In this document: in pieces, positions 8,643 to 16,546 of the stretch | How positions within the stretch are numbered: the first letter of the stretch is position 1 | Layout of the letters: every line of letters begins with the position of its first letter | Source: a virus | DNA length: 64,000 bases | Strand: one strand, 5' to 3' | IMG/VR virus record: IMGVR_UViG_3300038696_000205 | Location: 55,323 to 119,322 of that record | Translations under genes and position numbers: made by a program | The notes under the pieces: generated by a model | The model's input: the letters and a program-made list of their open reading frames with translations, nothing else | Told to the model about the DNA's origin: nothing | Database searches by the model: none

Positions 8643-8990
8643 TTAGATTGTACCAAGATAGCTATGTGGTAATGAACCATACTCCTCTACATAGCCTTTG
8701 GCTCTATCTTCGGACGTACCCTCGGAAATATATTGTTTAATAACTTCTACTTTAAACCCGTCCAACATTTGTTTTGCAACTTTATGGCTTGTCTCGTTTC
8801 TAGCATCGGTTGTGTATTCCTCACTAGCAACCCTCTCTATCAACTTAAATATTAATCTTAGACCAGATTGTTGTAATGTTCTATGTTCACGGCAGAAAGC
8901 ATCTATGAACTCCGTATGGTTATCTTGGTTATAACCGTTTACAAAGTTTGTTAATTCGTTGGCTAATTCTTTCCCAGTTAATTTTGACAT
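8643..8990 (-). CDS. Hypothetical protein (115 aa)
   Basis: Helical soluble protein with no cysteine motif and no membrane segment. First gene of a two-gene unit; TATATTTG promoter at 9017-9024. Not recognised. Confidence 0.6.
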   Translation of the reverse strand: MSKLTGKELANELTNFVNGYNQDNHTEFIDAFCREHRTLQQSGLRLIFKLIERVASEEYTTDARNETSHKVAKQMLDGFKVEVIKQYISEGTSEDRAKGYVEEYGSLPHSYLGTI

Positions 8991-9016
8991 GATGTTTATA
9001 TTTAATATTAGTTTAG

Positions 9017-9024
9017 CAAATATA
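9017..9024 (-). promoter_or_regulatory. Promoter element TATATTTG
   Basis: Minus strand CTATATTTGC about 30 bases upstream of the 115-aa gene. Confidence 0.6.
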
Positions 9025-9049
9025 GTTAAATTAATCTAAGATACCAAAT

Positions 9050-9316
9050 TTAATTCAAGAAAAATGGTGCGTACTCGTAATTTAAGATTATTTTATTCTC
9101 ATGGATTTCCATGACTCTGTTGACCACCGAGATATTATGTTCGACAACCTCTATTGTATCATTACATTTTTCAATCATAGAGTAAATACCCTTTACCATT
9201 GAATCATCTTTGATAAACCTTTGTAGGCTCAATAATCTTTCCAACTCTATTGATATTGCGATTAACTCACTATAATTATCAATTTGTTTAATAACTTTAA
9301 ATTCAAGACGTAGCAT
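9050..9316 (-). CDS. Hypothetical helical protein (88 aa)
   Basis: Long amphipathic helices with heptad-like leucines, probably coiled coil. No motif recognised. It has its own promoter, and the TnpB element has inserted directly upstream of that promoter. Confidence 0.55.
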   Translation of the reverse strand: MLRLEFKVIKQIDNYSELIAISIELERLLSLQRFIKDDSMVKGIYSMIEKCNDTIEVVEHNISVVNRVMEIHENKIILNYEYAPFFLN

Positions 9317-9342
9317 AATTTATATATTTTATTTGTTCATAG

Positions 9343-9350
9343 CAAAGATA
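9343..9350 (-). promoter_or_regulatory. Bacteroidota-type -7 promoter element (TATCTTTG)
   Basis: Minus strand GTATCTTTGC, only a few bases outside the right end of the TnpB element. Confidence 0.6.
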
Positions 9351-9355
9351 CAACC

Positions 9356-9402
9356 AGTGAACTACCCACCCACGCCAGAGGCGATGGGATGGGCTTCGGG
9401 TT
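9356..9402 (-). mobile_element. Right end of TnpB element 1
   Basis: Minus strand: CCCA-T-CGCC-TCT-GGCG-TGGG hairpin, then TGGGTAGTTCAC. The TGGGTAGTTCAC segment is repeated exactly beyond TnpB element 2 (~62755), which marks the shared right boundary. In IS200/IS605 elements this end also supplies the guide (omega) RNA, so an RNA here is expected from family knowledge. Confidence 0.65.
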
Positions 9403-10558
9403 TCATAGAGTGTGCGTTATTACTAACGTCTAATTTCCTCTCCACCTTTGTAATCGCCAGTTCCTGACGATATATTTTTAATCCTTCATTTAAAATGTTC
9501 TTTGCAGCGTTTAAATCACGGTCTAATTTATGACCATTCTTGCAAGTCCATTCTCTAATTGAAAGATTTAAGTCTTGGTTTATCCAACCACATTCACAAC
9601 ACGTTTTCGATGATGGATACCAGCGATTGATTTTAACGACTTCTTTGTCATTCCAATCTGCTTTGTATTCAAGTAACCGAACAAATGTTCCCCAACTTGC
9701 ATCTGATATGTGTTTGGCAAGTTTATGGTTCTTTACCATACCTTTAACATCCAAATCTTCTAATGCGATTATATCATAATCAGATACTAATTGGTGAGAT
9801 ACTTTATGCAAGTTATCCATTCGTGAATTGGTTATCTTCTCGTGAATAAGTGCAGTTTTTCGTCTTTGTTTTTCAAACGAACCACTACCTTTTGTTTTAC
9901 GAGAAAGATGTTTTTGTGCTTTCGCTAACTTTCTTTCATATTGCTTCGTGTATTTATTATTCTTAAATTTTATTCCATCTGATGTAATTGCAAAATCCTT
10001 TAAACCCAAATCAATTCCGCAAACTTTGCCAGTTTTTTCTTTTGGAATATATTGTTCCTCTGAAAGAATACTTACAAAGTATTTTCCAGTTGGAGTTTTG
10101 GAAAACGTGCATTTACCAATTTCACCTTTTACTTCACGATGAACATTTATTTTAATCCCTTCCTTAAATTTTGGTATGTAAAGTGTTTTATTTTCCAGTT
10201 TTGCAAATTGTGGAACAGTAAAAGTATTTTTCTTTTTTCTTGACTTAAATCTCGGAAACTTCGCTGTACCACGAAAGAAGTTCACATAGGCAGTATCCAA
10301 ACATCTTAAAGAGAACTGTAATGATTGACTATTCACTTCTTTAAGCCAAATAGTTTCTTCTTTTTTCTTTAATCCAGTTAAAGTTGCCGCTTGTTTGTAA
10401 TAATTATCAGACTTCTTATCTACTTGATATTGTTCTTTACGCTCATTTAAAAAGTGATTATAGACGAAACGGATACAACCGAAATGCTTATCCAATAGCG
10501 TTTTCTGCTCTTGGTTAGGCTGTAATTCAAATTGATATGTCCGAAATATTGTTTTCAC
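9362..10558 (-). CDS. tnpB: TnpB (IS200/IS605 OrfB) RNA-guided nuclease
   Basis: 398 aa, normal family length. N-terminal FRTYQFELQPNQEQ and FVYNHFLNER are the TnpB helical region; RuvC residues appear as GIDLG (~185), ALEDLD (~275) and DRDLNAAKN (~350). A zinc ribbon lies between the last two (CCECG...CKNGH). Known family role: nuclease guided by RNA from the element's right end. No tnpA is present, so movement would need a transposase in trans. Ends in TAG. Confidence 0.9.
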   Translation of the reverse strand: MKTIFRTYQFELQPNQEQKTLLDKHFGCIRFVYNHFLNERKEQYQVDKKSDNYYKQAATLTGLKKKEETIWLKEVNSQSLQFSLRCLDTAYVNFFRGTAKFPRFKSRKKKNTFTVPQFAKLENKTLYIPKFKEGIKINVHREVKGEIGKCTFSKTPTGKYFVSILSEEQYIPKEKTGKVCGIDLGLKDFAITSDGIKFKNNKYTKQYERKLAKAQKHLSRKTKGSGSFEKQRRKTALIHEKITNSRMDNLHKVSHQLVSDYDIIALEDLDVKGMVKNHKLAKHISDASWGTFVRLLEYKADWNDKEVVKINRWYPSSKTCCECGWINQDLNLSIREWTCKNGHKLDRDLNAAKNILNEGLKIYRQELAITKVERKLDVSNNAHSMKPEAHPIASGVGG

Positions 10559-10611
10559 TCTATTATTAAATAGTCTAGTATTTTGTAAATATATTTTAAG
10601 TCAATGGTAAT
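10559..10611 (-). mobile_element. Left end / leader of TnpB element 1
   Basis: The leader TAGACTATTTAATAATA just before the TnpB start is repeated before TnpB element 2 (63930-63950). This shared left-end sequence shows the two are members of one element family. Confidence 0.6.
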
Positions 10612-10740
10612 TTAACTACATTTGTCGCTTACATCCCATCCACGCAAAAGCGATGAATGGGTTTTACGCTCCGTTTTATAAAATTCACCCTGAAAGCTTA
10701 CATAAATACTTACACCCTTATAATCTTTTACTAAACTCAT
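10612..10740 (-). pseudogene. Short ORF (42 aa), probably a gene 5' end cut by an insertion
   Basis: MSLVKDYKGVSIYVSFQGEF looks like normal coding sequence. Codons after ~residue 27 run through a transposon-like hairpin (~10633-10662) that resembles the TnpB right end. A good promoter lies upstream. Most likely a phage gene truncated by an element; the natural C-terminus is unknown. Confidence 0.45.
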
Positions 10741-10766
10741 ATCTATTATTTTTAATTAGTACAATA

Positions 10767-10774
10767 CAAATATA
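10767..10774 (-). promoter_or_regulatory. Promoter element TATATTTG
   Basis: Minus strand CACTATATTTGTATTG ~30 bases before the 42-aa ORF. The remaining bases up to 10909 are AT-rich, and I see no gene there. Confidence 0.6.
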
Positions 10775-10909
10775 GTGATTTATTTCCGAATAAAAAAACA
10801 TTTTAATAATATTTTTTTAAACCGAATATTTGTTGTAATTTTGCAATAATGAAAAGGGCCACCCGAATTGAGTGACCCTAATTAATATAAATGTAAATAT
10901 ATGGTAAAT

Positions 10910-11260
10910 TTATGCTAAACCAACAATACCCCTGATAGTCGCTGCGTCCTTGTCATCGAATTGGTATAAGCCACCTTCCGAGTTCTTATCTTGGTGGACT
11001 TTTTTACCGAATAATGACCTGTTCACGCCAGCCTCGTCATCTTCAATACCCATTGACTTCATTACACCTACGTGCGATGGAGCTGTCGGGTTCTTGTCTT
11101 TATTCAAGGCGTTCTGAATATCACTATAATCCTTCTTAGTGGTAGATTCAACTTTCTTATCACCCCTGGCGTTACCCTTTGAGTTTGGGTCAGGCTTAGA
11201 TTCAGGCTTCTCCCTAAGTAGGGATTCTCTGACCATTTGTTTAATTTTATTTTTATCCAT
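10910..11260 (-). CDS. Hypothetical protein with a capsid-targeting-like N-terminus (116 aa)
   Basis: Begins MDKNKIKQMVRESLLREKP, an amphipathic 'IKxxIRExLxxE' helix that recurs at the ends of several other proteins here. The rest is Lys/Asp/Gly-rich and probably disordered. Packaging into the virion is an inference by analogy with T4 internal proteins. Confidence 0.6.
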   Translation of the reverse strand: MDKNKIKQMVRESLLREKPESKPDPNSKGNARGDKKVESTTKKDYSDIQNALNKDKNPTAPSHVGVMKSMGIEDDEAGVNRSLFGKKVHQDKNSEGGLYQFDDKDAATIRGIVGLA

Positions 11261-11313
11261 TGTAGTTAACTTTAATTATAAATATGCGAGATTACCTTAA
11301 AATCACACTTACA

Positions 11314-11331
11314 TGTACACAAATGTGTACA
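11314..11331. promoter_or_regulatory. Perfect palindrome, operator-like
   Basis: TGTACACA-AA-TGTGTACA, an 8-bp inverted repeat with a 2-base spacer, upstream of the 116-aa gene. A near copy lies at 11726-11743 before the next gene. Spacing and repetition suggest a dimeric repressor site. Confidence 0.45.
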
Positions 11332-11342
11332 CTGACACACAT

Positions 11343-11382
11343 AAATGCTGGATGAATGTATCACACTATTCATCCAGCATTT
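11343..11382. terminator. Strong inverted repeat (15-bp arms), transcript end
   Basis: AAATGCTGGATGAAT and its exact complement, separated by ten bases, lie downstream of the 90-aa gene. There is no long T run, so it may act as an RNA 3'-end stabiliser instead of a classic terminator. Confidence 0.5.
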
Positions 11383-11434
11383 CTATTACTATTTTTTTGG
11401 TTGACTCATCCATATTTGCTTCCCACCATTTACC

Positions 11435-11707
11435 CTATAAATTTAGGGTTAACCCAGTCTTTTCATATACGGAATATTTAATATCCACTAACTTGTTCTC
11501 AAATTTAACTATCTCTGGTTTAAACCAGCTATCCCATATTTCATCGATAACATCATCTTCCATAACGAATATTGTCTTGATATCAACAAATATATGTTGT
11601 AAATACTCGTCATCACCACTTATCTTATTGCGTAGTTTGTAACTGGTGTAGGTATCCAAACTTAATTGATACGAGAACATTAAATAATTTTTAATTACTT
11701 CTTCCAT
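11435..11707 (-). CDS. Hypothetical protein (90 aa), TAG-terminated
   Basis: Helical, acidic protein. The stop codon is TAG, and the frame continues for 22 protein-like codons (GKWWEAN...MLDE) to a second TAG, so amber readthrough would give ~113 aa. An operator-like palindrome lies upstream. No family recognised. Confidence 0.55.
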   Translation of the reverse strand: MEEVIKNYLMFSYQLSLDTYTSYKLRNKISGDDEYLQHIFVDIKTIFVMEDDVIDEIWDSWFKPEIVKFENKLVDIKYSVYEKTGLTLNL

Positions 11708-11725
11708 CTTTGTTAATTATTAACA

Positions 11726-11743
11726 TGTACACAAATGCGTACA
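11726..11743. promoter_or_regulatory. Imperfect palindrome, operator-like (copy 2)
   Basis: TGTACACA-AA-TGCGTACA, one base different from the copy at 11314-11331. Just upstream of the 90-aa gene. Confidence 0.4.
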
Positions 11744-11768
11744 TAATCACACATTATATCTTATGTCG

Positions 11769-12097
11769 TTAACACCTATATAACTCATCACCAGTATTCT
11801 TTGGTGGGGTTTCTCTAACAGCTTTCGCCTCTTCTGCCAATATTTTTAATTGCTCCCCTATTGGTTTTGAACCAAAATCAAGCTCATCCATTTCTAATTG
11901 TTCCTCATCCTTTTCTTTGAAATTATGAATGTCATTCATTAGGCCCTGTACCTCTTCATCTTCTGAATAAGATGGGTCTATCTCATGTAAAAATACTAAA
12001 GCCAGATGGTTTTTAACCATCTGGGTTTGTTTAGCGTTAAGTTCTTTAGGTTCACCAAGTTCAAAAAATCCATTAATCCAAAATCCCTACTAGTCAT
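11769..12097 (-). pseudogene. Downstream part of a gene split by a GIY-YIG insertion
   Basis: An open frame from 12020 reads MVKNHLALVFLHEIDPSYSE. The sequence upstream (GFFELGEPKELNAKQTQ) is in the same frame but lacks a start. At 12097 a second copy of the gene's first codons (ATGACTAGTAGGGATTTTG) is out of frame by a 7-base deletion. The intact gene would read MTSRDFAYW-INGFFELGEP. Function of the acidic ~110-aa product is unknown. Confidence 0.6.
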
Positions 12098-12113
12098 AAT
12101 TTTTTATTTTTAT

Positions 12114-12914
12114 TTAATTTTTATATTTCCACTGATATCCACCAGCAGTTTTGCTTCTATTTGTTAAACAATTACTAATATTAGTAATCCTAACCCCAGT
12201 CTTATTGTACGCACATGTTAAACTATCATATTCACATAATAATTTACCGCATTTAGTAAATTGTAATACACTTTTTTCGCTATGCTTTGTTTTCTCATGT
12301 TTACTAACTTTAATATCTTCATAAGCCCACATAAAACCATTTGAAGTTGTATTAGATTTTTTACACGCCCTAGTAATATTACTATGGTTAAGGCCCAATT
12401 CATTAGCAGCGTCAACCGCTGAGGCCCATTTTTTAATAAAATTACCATTTAAATCATATTGTAACACACATTTTTTAATTGAGTCAAAATACTTCCTAAC
12501 ACCCTTTTTTCGATTAGCATTACCTTTTGGTGTGTGTTTAACTGAAACACCAAGCCTAGATTTTCTATTATTGACTCTATGCTCGTCTGTCCAAGGTTTA
12601 CCCAATCTACCATATGTTGCACAACCTTCACCCCCATCTAATGTGTTGGTTAGATTATAAATTTTACGATATTCTTTAATCCAATAACGCTCACGCTCTT
12701 GCCAGTTATCCTCGGTACATTCTTCAATCTTTTCTATTAAGGGTCTAAGCCCCCGTTTGACTAAAGATTGTACCCAACACGCTGTATGGTACTTATTATT
12801 TTTACTCCTTGTAATATGCGCTTGTAATCTACGAGCTATATTTGTTGTTTTACCTACATAACGTATTTCATTAGTTATAGGGTCAATTAATTTATATATG
12901 TATATTTTCTTCAT
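12114..12914 (-). CDS. GIY-YIG homing endonuclease with NUMOD1 repeats
   Basis: 266 aa from MKKIYIYKLIDP. Residues 1-95 are a GIY-YIG nuclease (IYIYKL...IRYVGKT, then catalytic Arg and Glu). Two NUMOD1 DNA-binding repeats follow (VLQYDLNGNFIKKW and VLQFTKCGKLLCEY). It sits inside the MTSRDF gene, with partial duplication of that gene's start on both sides, the mark of a homing invasion. Confidence 0.85.
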   Translation of the reverse strand: MKKIYIYKLIDPITNEIRYVGKTTNIARRLQAHITRSKNNKYHTACWVQSLVKRGLRPLIEKIEECTEDNWQERERYWIKEYRKIYNLTNTLDGGEGCATYGRLGKPWTDEHRVNNRKSRLGVSVKHTPKGNANRKKGVRKYFDSIKKCVLQYDLNGNFIKKWASAVDAANELGLNHSNITRACKKSNTTSNGFMWAYEDIKVSKHEKTKHSEKSVLQFTKCGKLLCEYDSLTCAYNKTGVRITNISNCLTNRSKTAGGYQWKYKN

Positions 12915-12942
12915 GCCAATATGCAAAATCTCTACTAGTCAT
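12892..12942 (-). pseudogene. Upstream remnant of the gene split by the GIY-YIG nuclease
   Basis: MTSRDFAYW is preserved, then the frame runs into the nuclease gene's leader and stops. The same start sequence recurs 850 bases downstream. Confidence 0.55.
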
Positions 12943-12952
12943 TTTTTTATTT

Positions 12953-13828
12953 TTAAAAAGTTAATTCATTAAAATCATATCCATTAGCCGTTTCATTTAG
13001 CTTTAAAAGGGTTGCATCTTTAATTTGCCTAACCCTCTCACGGCTTAGGTTGAATATATCACCAATCTCCAATAGGTTCATTCTATAGTGATAACCGATA
13101 CCATAATACATTCTTAACATGGTAGCACTATTCTTATCCAATGTACCTAATAGTTGGTCCAACCTCTTGTAACTTTCACCATTGGTGAGGTTAAAATCAT
13201 TATCCTCGAACTCGGATGATTCCATAAGTTCTACCATAGTAGAACCATCTTCATTTATAGGGGTGTCGATTGATTGTGCGTGTCCATTGGAGACCTCGAT
13301 TAGTGTAATGAGTTCCTTATCGGTTATACTATTACTACCATCAGTGCCCAATACATCGTACATGGATATAGGTCTGGATAACGTCTGTTCCATTTCAGAT
13401 ACGACTTTCCTAAGACTATTCAGGTCGTTCAACTTATTGTTCGGAACCCTAACTTGTCTTTCGTTGATATAAAGATATTTTAATATATCCTTTCTTATAT
13501 ACCACACGGCATAAGTGATGAATTTAGTACCCTGTGAAGGGTCGAATTTAGTTGCGGCTTCCATTAGACCGATGTTACCCTCGTTGACTAAATCTTCAAG
13601 CGTTACGTTGGGTTTAATGTACTGTTTGGCAACACTGATAACAAACCTTAGGTTGCGCATAACTAATTCATCCTGGGCATCCAAATCACCGTTTATGGCC
13701 CTATGTGCACACTCGGCTTCAACCTCAGGTGATTCGAATAGGTCAATATTGGATACATCCCTTAAATACTTCTTAAAGGATTCGGTTTCTCTAGTTGTAA
13801 TCACTTCACTTATTTTAAGTCCTCTCAT
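12953..13828 (-). CDS. RNA polymerase sigma factor, RpoD-like
   Basis: 291 aa. Opens MRGLKISEVITTRETESFKKYL, closely following the start of Bacteroidota RpoD. Region 2 (LRFVISVAKQY, LEDLVNEGNIGLMEAATKFDP, FITYAVWYIRKDI), region 3 and region 4 with a helix-turn-helix (MNLLEIGDIFNLSRERVRQI) are all present. It would direct host polymerase to TAnnTTTG-like promoters, perhaps phage variants. Acquisition from a host primary sigma is likely. Confidence 0.9.
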   Translation of the reverse strand: MRGLKISEVITTRETESFKKYLRDVSNIDLFESPEVEAECAHRAINGDLDAQDELVMRNLRFVISVAKQYIKPNVTLEDLVNEGNIGLMEAATKFDPSQGTKFITYAVWYIRKDILKYLYINERQVRVPNNKLNDLNSLRKVVSEMEQTLSRPISMYDVLGTDGSNSITDKELITLIEVSNGHAQSIDTPINEDGSTMVELMESSEFEDNDFNLTNGESYKRLDQLLGTLDKNSATMLRMYYGIGYHYRMNLLEIGDIFNLSRERVRQIKDATLLKLNETANGYDFNELTF

Positions 13829-13840
13829 ATTCTTTTGGGT

Positions 13841-14149
13841 TTATCTTAATAGGTTAAAAATTTTCTCTGCTTGTGTTTTTGAATCGATGTATTCATGAAT
13901 CCAACCGTTTAATTCCCTTAAACCTTTGCTGGTCATTTTGTCCAGCTCAACTCTAAGTTTATCAAAATCATCACACTTAAACTCAACAACTTTTTGGTCA
14001 TTCTTCATATACGCATTAGGCTGAATGTGTTGTCTAATGATAGATTCAGCGTGAGTAGTCAATAAATATATTATTTGTTTATTGGAATCATTTATTTCTT
14101 TAAGTAATTCGATTTGCGTTTTTAGACTCCTAATTTCTATATCTGTCAT
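13841..14149 (-). CDS. Hypothetical coiled-coil protein (102 aa)
   Basis: N-terminal ~45 residues (LKTQIELLKEINDSNKQ) are heptad-rich, likely coiled coil; the rest is charged. It is one base from smpB and 12 bases from the sigma gene, so the three are one operon. Confidence 0.6.
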   Translation of the reverse strand: MTDIEIRSLKTQIELLKEINDSNKQIIYLLTTHAESIIRQHIQPNAYMKNDQKVVEFKCDDFDKLRVELDKMTSKGLRELNGWIHEYIDSKTQAEKIFNLLR

Positions 14150-14150
14150 A

Positions 14151-14591
14151 TTACACTATTGTTTTACGGTTAATTTCCATGGTTAAATCTTTCTCCCTTA
14201 ATGAATTTCGTTTATCATAAAGTTTTTTACCCTTACCTAACCCAAGTTTGACCTTAATAAGACCAGTCCTGGTTAGATTAATTGATAATGGCACAAGGGT
14301 TAAGCCGTCTTGCGCTATTAGTTTACCTATCTTGATGATTTCGGATTTGTTCAATAATAGTTTCCTATCCCTAGATGGTTCGTGCGACCAGGCGTTTATC
14401 AACTTAACTGGAACATGCATACCCTTTAGGAATATTTCGTTGTTTTTAATATAACAGAACGAATCCTTTATGGTGGCCATATTCCCCTTAATGGGTTTTA
14501 TTTCCGAACCTATAAGTTTAATACCCGACACATACTCTTGAAGTATGTCGTATTCAAAATAAGCTATTTTATTTTTTGTTAGTGTTTTCAT
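14151..14591 (-). CDS. smpB: SsrA-binding protein SmpB
   Basis: 146 aa, normal SmpB length. NKIAYFEYDILQEYVSGIKLIGSEIKPIKG at the start (given in parts: the FEYDI and GSEIK motifs are diagnostic) and a basic C-terminal tail (RNSLREKDLTMEINRK) match SmpB. It binds tmRNA for rescue of stalled ribosomes. I find no tmRNA in this window, so it would act with host tmRNA or one elsewhere. Promoter at 14596-14603. Confidence 0.9.
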   Translation of the reverse strand: MKTLTKNKIAYFEYDILQEYVSGIKLIGSEIKPIKGNMATIKDSFCYIKNNEIFLKGMHVPVKLINAWSHEPSRDRKLLLNKSEIIKIGKLIAQDGLTLVPLSINLTRTGLIKVKLGLGKGKKLYDKRNSLREKDLTMEINRKTIV

Positions 14592-14595
14592 ACTG

Positions 14596-14603
14596 CAAAG
14601 ATA
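14596..14603 (-). promoter_or_regulatory. Bacteroidota-type -7 promoter element (TATCTTTG)
   Basis: Minus strand ATATCTTTGCAGTATG ends at the smpB start codon, giving a very short leader for smpB and the downstream sigma gene. Confidence 0.65.
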
Positions 14604-14636
14604 TAAATTTTATATTGTTTCGCCAAATATATTAAC

Positions 14637-15134
14637 TTAAAAATTCATCATTCTTTCCGACACCTTTATGATTTCTTCATTATACCAGTTTTCATAAAAT
14701 CGATTAATTATTTTCTTGTTAATCCATTTAATATCCATTTTATAAAAAACATTGGTGATGTCATCCAAAGACATTACTTTACCAGATTTATCCCTAATGA
14801 GCCAATCCCTAGGACCTAACGAAATAGTTAATTCAGTATTAAAATACCGTTTAATATCGCTAACCGTTGAGTCAAAGCTTATTTTTATAGTATAGAACTC
14901 ATGATAATACCAATCATTTATGTGTTTATTGATTAAATCATCTTCATCAATACCAAAAATTAATTGTATTTCATTTAAAAATTCCTTTATGTAGGTGGAT
15001 GATTTATACTGGTCCGAAACTATTACCACAGAATCTTCACTTATGGTTTCACCCATTAGTCTAACTTCGGATAACCTTAAATGGTAATAAGTCTTAATAT
15101 AATCATCTAAAACAATATTATCAAATGTTTTCAT
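14637..15134 (-). CDS. Hypothetical protein (165 aa)
   Basis: Mixed alpha/beta, acidic, with tyrosine and tryptophan scattered through it. Start overlaps the 98-aa gene by 14 bases. No motif recognised. Confidence 0.55.
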   Translation of the reverse strand: MKTFDNIVLDDYIKTYYHLRLSEVRLMGETISEDSVVIVSDQYKSSTYIKEFLNEIQLIFGIDEDDLINKHINDWYYHEFYTIKISFDSTVSDIKRYFNTELTISLGPRDWLIRDKSGKVMSLDDITNVFYKMDIKWINKKIINRFYENWYNEEIIKVSERMMNF

Positions 15135-15417
15135 TTATTTCTTTTAATAACTCCCTTATTTGTATGCATCTTTCAAAATCATTAATCGATGAAAAATATT
15201 CCAATGATAAATTTAAAGCATCATTCCAATATTTTGGTGCCATGTTGATTCTAATAGTAGAGTCATTGTTGGTCACTGAGAACTCCATCACAACCCTATC
15301 ATGGTCACCACTGATTATAGAATCGATAATAGTATTAACCACAAGAGTATGTACTAGTAATCGTTCATTTACCAAAAATTCGGAAACCTCTTCCATGGTT
15401 TCAAATGTCTTCTTCAT
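15121..15417 (-). CDS. Hypothetical protein (98 aa)
   Basis: Small soluble protein; both ends overlap neighbouring genes, as in tightly packed phage operons. Not recognised. Confidence 0.55.
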   Translation of the reverse strand: MKKTFETMEEVSEFLVNERLLVHTLVVNTIIDSIISGDHDRVVMEFSVTNNDSTIRINMAPKYWNDALNLSLEYFSSINDFERCIQIRELLKEINENI

Positions 15418-15787
15418 CGTGATTTGGATTAAATATTATATCCCAATTTTTATTATATATCTCACTTAATGTTTCTGATAATTTTTCATCTTTTGAAATC
15501 AGATTGTATAAATCCTCAAACATTAGGTAACCAAATTTTAACTCATTTAAATTACCACGACAATACATACCATTTGGGTCCTGTTGGCAAGCTAATGGTG
15601 AACAACACCCAGTCTCGCCACAACTTGTACACATTGGACAGTATACACTTTCATTGTCATCTTTATTTGTGGCTAATGTCCACACCCTTAATGCCGCCTC
15701 AAATTCGTTAAATTCAGATGTGGAAGGTCCTCTTGGGTCGTCTATATTGTAAAAATCTTCAAATAATGGTTTTTTAATTTCAGACAT
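15401..15787 (-). CDS. Cysteine-cluster hypothetical protein (128 aa)
   Basis: Acidic protein with a dense cysteine block at residues ~46-72 (CPMCTSCGETGCC...C), likely a zinc or Fe-S binding knuckle. Family unknown. Confidence 0.55.
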   Translation of the reverse strand: MSEIKKPLFEDFYNIDDPRGPSTSEFNEFEAALRVWTLATNKDDNESVYCPMCTSCGETGCCSPLACQQDPNGMYCRGNLNELKFGYLMFEDLYNLISKDEKLSETLSEIYNKNWDIIFNPNHDEEDI

Positions 15788-15792
15788 AATTT

Positions 15793-15939
15793 TTAATTTA
15801 TTTCGGATAATATGTCATTACATTTTGCAACGACATAAAAAGGAATCATTATTAATATTTTAAGAATGGCTATCAACCAAAAAAATGGTAACAATAGAAT
15901 AAGTAATATAAACGGATAATCTTTTATATTTTCGGGCAT
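15793..15939 (-). CDS. Small membrane protein (48 aa)
   Basis: MPENIKDYPFILLILLLPFF continues to a hydrophobic stretch of ~35 residues, so one or two transmembrane helices. It fills the gap between two clear genes on the same strand. Confidence 0.6.
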   Translation of the reverse strand: MPENIKDYPFILLILLLPFFWLIAILKILIMIPFYVVAKCNDILSEIN

Positions 15940-15944
15940 AAAGT

Positions 15945-16217
15945 TTATTTTTTAACTAATATACCTGGGTTTGTTTTTAAACCTAGAGCTGAATGTAGTT
16001 TTTCACTTACATCTTTAATACAAGTATTTGATGGTAGCTCTAGAAAATATAAATAGGTAGCATGTCCATCGGATATTGTGGCCTCGAAATTAACCTTTGG
16101 TTTAAGGGTTTCAATTTTATCTTCAAGAAATTGAGCATATCTAATCATTTCATTTGCAAACTTTAGAGTTTGAAATTCATCATTGAAATCGTAATCTTTT
16201 TTACTTGGCTTATTCAT
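15945..16217 (-). CDS. Hypothetical protein (90 aa)
   Basis: Starts MNKPSKKDYDFNDEFQ; helical middle, no motif. Part of the run of small genes between 14.6 and 17.9 kb. Confidence 0.55.
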   Translation of the reverse strand: MNKPSKKDYDFNDEFQTLKFANEMIRYAQFLEDKIETLKPKVNFEATISDGHATYLYFLELPSNTCIKDVSEKLHSALGLKTNPGILVKK

Positions 16218-16234
16218 AACTTTATTTATTTATA

Positions 16235-16540
16235 TTATTCTTCTCTTTCGTAATTACAAATTTTACACGTTTCCTCATATTGAGTGTAGCCACCATCATG
16301 GGTTTCAACTTCATCTGTATAGTGATTTACATACGTTGAAATATCGGATACCCAGTAACTAGAATCCTCGAACGCTGATTCACCATTTTCATCAATATGG
16401 TCACATGAAGCTTCATGTCCTTTTAACTCATTATTTAATTTGTATATCTTTTGTTTAAGTTTAGAAATCTTAGCTTCCTTTAATCTAATCAACTCCAAAT
16501 ACCTATCTATTTTAAAGTAATACTCTTTTTTATCCGTCAT
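16235..16540 (-). CDS. Hypothetical coiled-coil/zinc-pair protein (101 aa)
   Basis: Residues 10-45 form a charged coiled coil (LKQKIYKLNNELKGHE). CDH near residue 46 and a C-terminal CKIC pair could bind a metal. Not recognised. Confidence 0.55.
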   Translation of the reverse strand: MTDKKEYYFKIDRYLELIRLKEAKISKLKQKIYKLNNELKGHEASCDHIDENGESAFEDSSYWVSDISTYVNHYTDEVETHDGGYTQYEETCKICNYEREE

Positions 16541-16546
16541 GTTATT

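Noticed and set aside
9540-10142. Plus-strand frames inside tnpB
   Set aside because: Shadows of the tnpB coding strand with no independent signals.
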